Part shown: positions 56,639 through 64,000 of the stretch, one piece after another | Layout of the letters: each line of letters starts with the position of its first letter | Numbering within the stretch: position 1 is the first letter of the stretch | The notes under the pieces: generated by a model | What the model was told of the DNA's origin: nothing | What the model saw: only the letters and a program-made list of their open reading frames with translations | Databases searched by the model: none | Source: Streptomyces sp. NBC_00358 | Lineage (GTDB): Bacteria > Actinomycetota > Actinomycetes > Streptomycetales > Streptomycetaceae | Assembly (NCBI RefSeq): GCF_036099295.1 | Contig: NZ_CP107976.1 | Span: 1,550,001 to 1,614,000, forward strand | Reading direction: 5' to 3' | DNA length: 64,000 nt | Translations under genes and position numbers: made by a program

Positions 56639-57403
56639 ATGCCGGTCCGGATCGAACGTCAGGGTCACGTCACCACCGTCGTCCTCTCCCGGCCCGCGGC
56701 CCGCAACGCGGTGGACGGGCCGACCGCCGCCGAACTCGCCGACGCCTTCCGGAAGTTCGAGGCCGACGAGACGGCGCGCGTCGCGGTGCTGTGGGGCGAG
56801 GGCGGCACCTTCTGCGCGGGCGCCGACCTCAAGGCCATCGGCACCGAGCACGGGAACGAGGTCGCCGAGGAGGGCGACGGGCCCATGGGCCCCACCCGGC
56901 TGCGCCTGACCAAGCCGGTGATCGCGGCGGTCGCGGGACACGCCGTCGCCGGAGGTCTGGAGCTGGCGCTCTGGTGCGATCTGCGGGTCGCCGAGGAGGA
57001 CGCCGTCTTCGGGGTGTTCTGCCGCCGCTGGGGCGTCCCGCTGATCGACGGCGGCACGGTACGGCTCCCCCGGCTCATCGGCATGAGCCGCGCGATGGAC
57101 ATGATCCTCACCGGTCGTCCGGTCACCGCTTCGGAGGCGTACGGGATGGGGCTCGCCAACCGTCTCGTCCCGGTCGGCCGGGCCCGCGCCGAGACCGAGC
57201 GGCTGGCCGCCGAGATCGCCGGCTTCCCGCAGTCCTGTCTGCGCAGCGACCGCGCCTCGGTGCTCGACCAGGAGGGCCTGATCGAGAAGGAGGCCATGCG
57301 CACCGAACTCCGGTACGGCATGGACGTACTGGCGGAGAGCATGGAGGGCGCCGCCCGCTTCGCCTCCGGCGCGGGGCGGCACGGTTCGTTCGACGGGCCC
57401 TGA
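56639..57403 (+). CDS. enoyl-CoA hydratase/isomerase (crotonase) family protein
   Basis: 254 residues; ATG start with GGAGAAAGGG upstream. Crotonase motifs: GGTFCAGADLKAI (oxyanion hole) and GHAVAGGLELALWCDLRVA. The Glu of GLEL corresponds to the first catalytic Glu of enoyl-CoA hydratase, but 20 residues on, where the second Glu is expected, I read Cys (FGVFC). It may therefore be an isomerase, a thioesterase-like or another crotonase rather than a true hydratase. Stands alone between convergently unrelated genes, with no link to the PKS visible. Confidence 0.87.
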   Translation: MPVRIERQGHVTTVVLSRPAARNAVDGPTAAELADAFRKFEADETARVAVLWGEGGTFCAGADLKAIGTEHGNEVAEEGDGPMGPTRLRLTKPVIAAVAGHAVAGGLELALWCDLRVAEEDAVFGVFCRRWGVPLIDGGTVRLPRLIGMSRAMDMILTGRPVTASEAYGMGLANRLVPVGRARAETERLAAEIAGFPQSCLRSDRASVLDQEGLIEKEAMRTELRYGMDVLAESMEGAARFASGAGRHGSFDGP

Positions 57404-57640
57404 GACCGGAGCCCGTGCCCGCAAGGGCAGTTGACGTGGTGGGCGGTCAAGGGGGGCCGCGCCCGGGGATGGTGATGGCGGGGCAGGTGGATGCGGCAGG
57501 ATGAGCGGTCTCCCCGGACGGCGACGAAACGCGTCCGGGCGTGATCGCGCGTTCCCGGATTCGAGCAGGTGGCAAGTGACGACACAGCACATTCGGCCCG
57601 CGGGCCCTCATCCCGGTCCCGGACTCCGAGGAGGTCATCG

Positions 57641-58726
57641 ATGAAGCGCTCCGTCACCGTGGACGACCTGATGATCGCCGGAATAGCCGTGGCGGCCGGG
57701 CTGCTGGCGGCGTTCCTGCTGCGGATGCTGCTGCGCTGGCTGGGCAAGCACGCCGAACGCACCCGCTGGAGCGGCGACGACATCATGGTGGACGCGCTGC
57801 GCACCGTGGTGCCGTGGTCGGCCGTCGCCGGGGGCATCGCCGCGGCGGCCGCGGTGCTTCCGCTGACCGCGCCCGTCGGCCGCACCGTCAACCGGTCGCT
57901 GACCGTCCTGCTCATCCTGGTCACGACGGTCACCGCGGCCCGGCTGATCACCGGCCTGGTCCGGTCGGTGACCCAGTCCCGTTCGGGCGTCGCCGGTTCG
58001 GCGACCATCTTCGTCAACATCACCCGGGTCGTGGTGCTGGCGATCGGCTTCCTGATCGTCCTGCAGACGCTGGGAATCTCGATCGCGCCCCTGCTGACGG
58101 CCCTGGGGGTGGGCGGTCTGGCCGTCGCCCTCGCGCTCCAGGACACCCTCGCCAACCTCTTCGCCGGCGTGCACATCCTCGCGTCGAAGACGATCCAGCC
58201 GGGCGACTACATCCAGCTGAGCAGCGGCGAGGAGGGATACGTCGTCGACATCAACTGGCGCAACACCACGGTCCGTCAGCTCTCCAACAACCTGGTCATC
58301 ATCCCCAACGCCCAGCTCTCGGGCACCAACATGACCAACTTCACCCGGCCCGAGCAGCGGATGACGCTCACCGTGCAGGTCGGCGTCGGCTACGACAGCG
58401 ACCTGGACCACGTCGAGCGGGTCACCAACGAGGTCGTCGCCCAGGTGATGACCGGGATCGTCGGCGCCGTCCCGGAGCACGAACCGGCCGTCCGCTTCCA
58501 CACGTTCGGGGATTCCCGCATCGGCCTCACCGTGATCCTCGGCGTGGGCGAGTTCAGCGACCAGTACCGGATCAAGCACGAGTTCATCAAGCGCCTGCAC
58601 AAGCGCTACCGGGACGAGGGCATCGGGATTCCGTCGCCCGCCCGGACGGTCGTGCTCCAGCCCGGCGGCGCCGGGTTCCTGGAGACCGCCATCCCCCATC
58701 AGCGCGCGGCCGCGAAGCGGCCTTGA
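57641..58726 (+). CDS. MscS-family small-conductance mechanosensitive channel
   Basis: 361 residues; ATG start right after GAGGAGG. Four N-terminal hydrophobic segments, then the pore helix and beta domain typical of MscS: ALGVGGLAVALALQDTLANLFAGVHILASKTIQPGDYIQL, and GYVVDINWRNTTVRQLSNNLVIIPNAQL, followed by an alpha/beta C-terminal domain. It releases osmolytes under hypo-osmotic shock. The 237-bp gap upstream shows no clear feature. Confidence 0.93.
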   Translation: MKRSVTVDDLMIAGIAVAAGLLAAFLLRMLLRWLGKHAERTRWSGDDIMVDALRTVVPWSAVAGGIAAAAAVLPLTAPVGRTVNRSLTVLLILVTTVTAARLITGLVRSVTQSRSGVAGSATIFVNITRVVVLAIGFLIVLQTLGISIAPLLTALGVGGLAVALALQDTLANLFAGVHILASKTIQPGDYIQLSSGEEGYVVDINWRNTTVRQLSNNLVIIPNAQLSGTNMTNFTRPEQRMTLTVQVGVGYDSDLDHVERVTNEVVAQVMTGIVGAVPEHEPAVRFHTFGDSRIGLTVILGVGEFSDQYRIKHEFIKRLHKRYRDEGIGIPSPARTVVLQPGGAGFLETAIPHQRAAAKRP

Positions 58727-58844
58727 GAACGGCCGGGCCGGGCGGAGTGTTCCGCCCGGCCCCCGCCGGTCACCGGCCGCCGCCGGTCACCGGAGACCGG
58801 CCGCCGGCGAATCGCCGGTCACGAGTCGCCGGTCGTCGGCCTGA

Positions 58845-60398
58845 TCAGAGCGTGGCGGTCGAGTCCGGGTAGTGGCCGGGCGCGCGGTGGTGCGGTGCGA
58901 CCAGGCTCGACACCACCGGGGTCACCGTCCAGTCCGGGTGGTTGGGCATGCGCGGTGTACTCGTCCCGTACAGCCAGTCGTTCAGGAAACCGGACCGGTC
59001 CTGCCCGGAGATCTCGGAGACGACCGCGATGTAGTCCGCGGTGGTCGCCGAGGAGTTGCGGTACCGCGCCAGGAACGTGCGCTCGATGCTGTTGAAGACG
59101 TCCTCACCGACGAGCTCGCGCAGCGCGTAGAGGACCAGGACACCGCCCAGGTAGCGCTGGTCGTCGAAGAGGTTGACCGCGTTCGGCGCGGCGACGGGCC
59201 CGGAGGACCGGCGCCACTGGTCGCCCTTGGCGTACGTGTCCTTCATCCGGGCTTCCATCGTGGTCATGCCGAGCGAGTCGGCCCAGCCGCGCTCGTAGCG
59301 GTAGAGCAGCCCGTAGAAGTCCGCGTGGCCCTCGTTCAGCCACAGATCGGCCCAGTTGGCCGGGCTGACGCTGTTGCCGAACCAGGAGTGGACCAGCTCG
59401 TGCATCATGTGCGAGCCGATCTTCTTCTCCTCCTGGAGCAGGAAGTTCGGCTTGTAGAGCGTCAGGGTCTGGGTCTCCAGGCCCGTGAAGTCGAAGGCGT
59501 TCGCGTCGTCGGAGTTGCAGGGCAGCAGCCCGTACGTCTCGAACGGGTAGGCGCCGAGGCGCTGTTCCAGCCAGCCGATCAGGCCGGGGCTGAGCGCGAG
59601 CGCCGGCTCCAGCGCGGCGGCGCGGGCCGTCGGCACGACGTCGCGCAGACCCAGCCCGTTCGGCCCCTGCCGCTCCTTGACGACGTAGTCGCCGACCGTG
59701 ATCTGCACCAGTTCGGTGGCCATCGGCGAACCCGAGCGGTAGGTGTACGCCGTCCGGTCGCCGTCCAGCTTCTCCGTTCCGACCAGTCTGCCGTTCGCGA
59801 CACCGCGCAAGGCGTTCGGCACGGTGATGCGGAAGCTGAAGTCCGCCTTGTCCAACGGATGGTCGTTGCAGGGGAAGACAGTGTGCGCGGAATTCGGCTG
59901 AGGACATATCGCGAAGCCGTCGGGGGTCGGAACCCAGGCGGTGTGCGCGAGGGCCTTGGCCGGGTCGACGCCGTACTCGACGCAGACCGCCACGGCGCAG
60001 GAGTCCGGCAGGGTCCGGGCCGGGGTGACCCGCAGCTTCTCGTCCACCTGCTCGAACGCGGCCGCGACACCGCCGACCTGTACCGCGCGCACATCGAGGC
60101 CGAGCGCGTCGAGCGAGAACCGGGAGATGTCCTGGGTCGCCCTGATCATCAGGGTCGCCGTGGCGTCGACCAGCCGGGTCGTGGCGTCGTACGAGAGGTC
60201 GAGGTGGTACGCCTGCACCCGGTAGCCGTCGTTGCCGAGGGCCGGGAAGACGGAGTCGCCGAGGGTCTCCGCGCCCGGGGTGCCCTCGTCCGGCCGTAAG
60301 GCCAGGGGCCGCGCCGAGGCCGCGGGGGCGGCGACGAGGACGGCGGCCGTGCCGAGCAGCGCGGCCGCGGGGGCCGTCACTCTGGTGCGATATCTCAT
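58845..60398 (-). CDS. secreted M1-family zinc metallopeptidase
   Basis: 517 residues; signal peptide 1-30 ([19 protein letters not shown]). Zinc site [10 protein letters not shown] (about 334) with the third ligand in LNEGHADF (about 353), the gluzincin HEXXH-x18-E arrangement of M1 aminopeptidases. The exopeptidase GxMEN motif reads GLETQ, as in some shorter actinomycete M1 proteins, and the C-terminal superhelical domain is missing, so substrate range is uncertain. Probably processes peptides outside the cell. Confidence 0.9.
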   Translation of the reverse strand: MRYRTRVTAPAAALLGTAAVLVAAPAASARPLALRPDEGTPGAETLGDSVFPALGNDGYRVQAYHLDLSYDATTRLVDATATLMIRATQDISRFSLDALGLDVRAVQVGGVAAAFEQVDEKLRVTPARTLPDSCAVAVCVEYGVDPAKALAHTAWVPTPDGFAICPQPNSAHTVFPCNDHPLDKADFSFRITVPNALRGVANGRLVGTEKLDGDRTAYTYRSGSPMATELVQITVGDYVVKERQGPNGLGLRDVVPTARAAALEPALALSPGLIGWLEQRLGAYPFETYGLLPCNSDDANAFDFTGLETQTLTLYKPNFLLQEEKKIGSHMMHELVHSWFGNSVSPANWADLWLNEGHADFYGLLYRYERGWADSLGMTTMEARMKDTYAKGDQWRRSSGPVAAPNAVNLFDDQRYLGGVLVLYALRELVGEDVFNSIERTFLARYRNSSATTADYIAVVSEISGQDRSGFLNDWLYGTSTPRMPNHPDWTVTPVVSSLVAPHHRAPGHYPDSTATL

Positions 60399-60709
60399 GG
60401 TTCGCTTTCGTCAGGGCGACGCAGCCCGGGGGCCCGCCGCGAGATCAAGGGGGCGATCACCTGGAGTACGCACGGGCGCGGCGCGCGGTTGCCTCGATCC
60501 GGCGGCACCCGTGTTCACACCGGCCCGCGTTTTCACTTCCGCCCCGCCCGGCGCCGTACGGTCACTCTCCGCACGGCCCGGCCGGCCCGCTGCCGGACGG
60601 CGGTTTTCCGGCCGCCCGGCCCGACCCGGGACGGACCGCTGTCGAGCCCGGGCCGCTCACGAGATATCTTGATGTCGAGCAATGTTGCAGACGTGGAGCG
60701 GAGCACCCG
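60399..60709. other. intergenic region with imperfect inverted repeat before the isocitrate dehydrogenase gene
   Basis: 310 bp between divergent genes. The only clear element is CTTGA-TG-TCGAG (60668-60679, one mismatch), 30 bp before the GTG start. It may be an operator or overlap a -35 box (CTTGAT). I cannot name a regulator. The remainder is GC-rich with no credible ORF. Confidence 0.45.
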
Positions 60710-62929
<2,220 letters not shown>

Positions 62930-62976
62930 CCCCGCACCACCCACGCAGCACCCTCGCGACGCAGCTCTGCGCGCAC

Positions 62977-63009
62977 GCCGCCCCGGCCGGATCCTCCGGC
63001 CGGGGCGGC
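62977..63009 (+). terminator. hairpin terminator after isocitrate dehydrogenase gene
   Basis: Perfect 15-bp stem (62977-62991 with 62995-63009) with a 3-nt loop, 48 bp after the stop. Confidence 0.8.
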
Positions 63010-63107
63010 GTCGTCGTGAGGACCGCTCGGCGCGTCACGGTGACAGCTGCGGCCCACCTGGGGGATCACCGGTGGCGGGCCGGAACAGCCGTTCATAACT
63101 TCGGCCT

Positions 63108-64000
63108 ATGACCAAACAACAGCTGGCCTACCTCGCGTGCACCGCGGTGGTCGTGGCCTCGGGTGTGGGCGCCGCCCTGCCGGCCGACCACCCCTCAGTG
63201 CACCTGGTACGCCCGGGTGAATCCATCCAGAAGGCCGTGGACTCGGCACGGGCGGGCGACACCGTCGTCATCGCCCCCGGCACCTACCACGAGAGCGTCA
63301 CCATCACGGCGGCGGACCTCACGCTGCGGGGCGCGAGCGCCCGTTCCACCGTCATCGTGCCGGGTACGGCCGCCACCGACGCGTGTGCCAAGGCGGGCAA
63401 CGGCATCTGTGTGACGGGGACGGACAAGAGTCCCGTCCGCGGCGTCACCGTCGCCTCGCTGACCCTCAGGGGCTTCTCAAAGCAGGGCCTGTGGGCGTCG
63501 GGGACCGACGGCCTGACGGTCCGCGGGGTGACCTCGGAGAAGAACGGCCAGTGGGGCCTGGGCGAGGAGCGGTCCGTTCGCACGAAGTTCGTCCACAACA
63601 CCGCCAAGGACAACGGCGACGCCGGTGTGTTCCTCGCCAACACGGTCGCCACCGAGGAGGGAGCCCGCGACACCCGGGGAACGGTGGTCGCCCACAACCA
63701 GTTGAGCGGCAACCGGATCGGCATCACCGTGCGACGGCTGCGGAACCTGAGCGTCGCGCGCAACGACGCCACCGGCAACTGCACCGCTGTGTTCATCGTG
63801 GGCGACGAGAACAAGCCGCGCGTCGGTGACCTGTCCGTACGCCGGAACTACATCCACGCCAACAACAAGTCCTGCCCCAAGACCGCCCGGCTGCCCGCCC
63901 TCCAGGGCTCGGGGATCGTCCTCACCGGTGCCGAGGACGTGCGTGTGACGCACAACCGGGTCGAGGACAACGTGGGCACGTCCCCGCTGTCGGGCGGCAT
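63108..64000 (+). CDS. secreted right-handed beta-helix protein, 3'-truncated by window edge
   Basis: The frame is open to the window end (297 codons visible). Residues 1-27 are a signal peptide (LAYLACTAVVVASGVGAALPA). The rest has NosD/PbH1-type repeats: LVRPGESIQKAVDSARAGDTVVIAPGTYHESVTI, LTLRGAS, then hxVRxN-type rungs such as LTVRGVTSEKNGQWG and LSVRRNYIHANN. This is the fold of pectate-lyase-like and carbohydrate-binding surface proteins. No catalytic residues can be assigned. No ribosome-binding site is visible; a CATAAC box 9 nt before the ATG suggests leaderless mRNA. Confidence 0.85.
   Translation, partial: MTKQQLAYLACTAVVVASGVGAALPADHPSVHLVRPGESIQKAVDSARAGDTVVIAPGTYHESVTITAADLTLRGASARSTVIVPGTAATDACAKAGNGICVTGTDKSPVRGVTVASLTLRGFSKQGLWASGTDGLTVRGVTSEKNGQWGLGEERSVRTKFVHNTAKDNGDAGVFLANTVATEEGARDTRGTVVAHNQLSGNRIGITVRRLRNLSVARNDATGNCTAVFIVGDENKPRVGDLSVRRNYIHANNKSCPKTARLPALQGSGIVLTGAEDVRVTHNRVEDNVGTSPLSGG

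Noticed and set aside
58745..58840. Repeated cgccggtcac/ccggtcac elements between the MscS and M1 genes
   Set aside because: They are GC-rich short repeats that can pair in several ways. I could not define one convincing terminator or binding site.

Overview
The window is high-GC DNA with GTG and TTG starts, tightly overlapping genes, XRE/DUF397 regulatory pairs, Tat- or Sec-exported glycosidases and a monomeric NADP isocitrate dehydrogenase. This points to Streptomyces or a close actinomycete relative. I see no rRNA, tRNA, CRISPR array, insertion sequence or phage gene.

Positions 1-38,000 hold most of a hybrid polyketide/nonribosomal-peptide cluster. One long minus-strand transcription unit (37,793 down to 10,375) encodes, in assembly order: a FabG-like reductase; a fatty-acyl-AMP ligase fused to a carrier protein (FAAL-ACP); a TubC-docking C-A(Gly-type)+monooxygenase-T module; a KS-AT-methyltransferase/dead KR-ACP-C protein with a C-terminal SyrP-like hydroxylase; a C-like(no HHxxxDG)-A(Asp-type)-T-C-A(Gly-type)+monooxygenase-T-E protein; and a C-A(Ala-like)-T protein. 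The gene order is colinear with an N-acylated peptide/ketide. Adjacent genes mostly overlap by 1-4 bases. A plus-strand unit converges on it: a PKS cut off by the left edge (KS-AT-KR-ACP-KS-AT*-ACP-ACP-ACP-TE*, where * marks domains lacking catalytic residues), a halogenase-family flavoprotein and an MbtH-like protein. A perfect 25-bp hairpin separates the two units. Two promoters, one before the FabG-like gene and one before the FAAL gene, carry the same array of four TTCA-type heptamers with a -10 box exactly 8 bp away. This is the layout of SARP-regulated antibiotic promoters.

Positions 38,000-40,650 encode a valyl-tRNA synthetase of the non-canonical type, divergent from the cluster. It is either a boundary gene or a candidate self-resistance copy.

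Positions 40,700-64,000 look like ordinary chromosome: a secreted GH87-type alpha-1,3-glucanase; an ArsR-like regulator with an MFS exporter and a palindromic operator; an anti-sigma-type ATPase, a frameshifted XRE regulator and a DUF397 protein; a HEAT-like hypothetical; a GH78 alpha-L-rhamnosidase under a LacI-type operator; an ABC exporter with a SoxR-box promoter and probably leaderless mRNA; a flippase-like membrane protein; an enoyl-CoA hydratase relative; an MscS channel; an M1 metallopeptidase; isocitrate dehydrogenase; and the start of a secreted beta-helix protein cut off by the right edge.

All calls come from reading the sequence by eye. Adenylation specificities and domain-inactivation calls are inferences from motif positions and have not been checked by alignment software.
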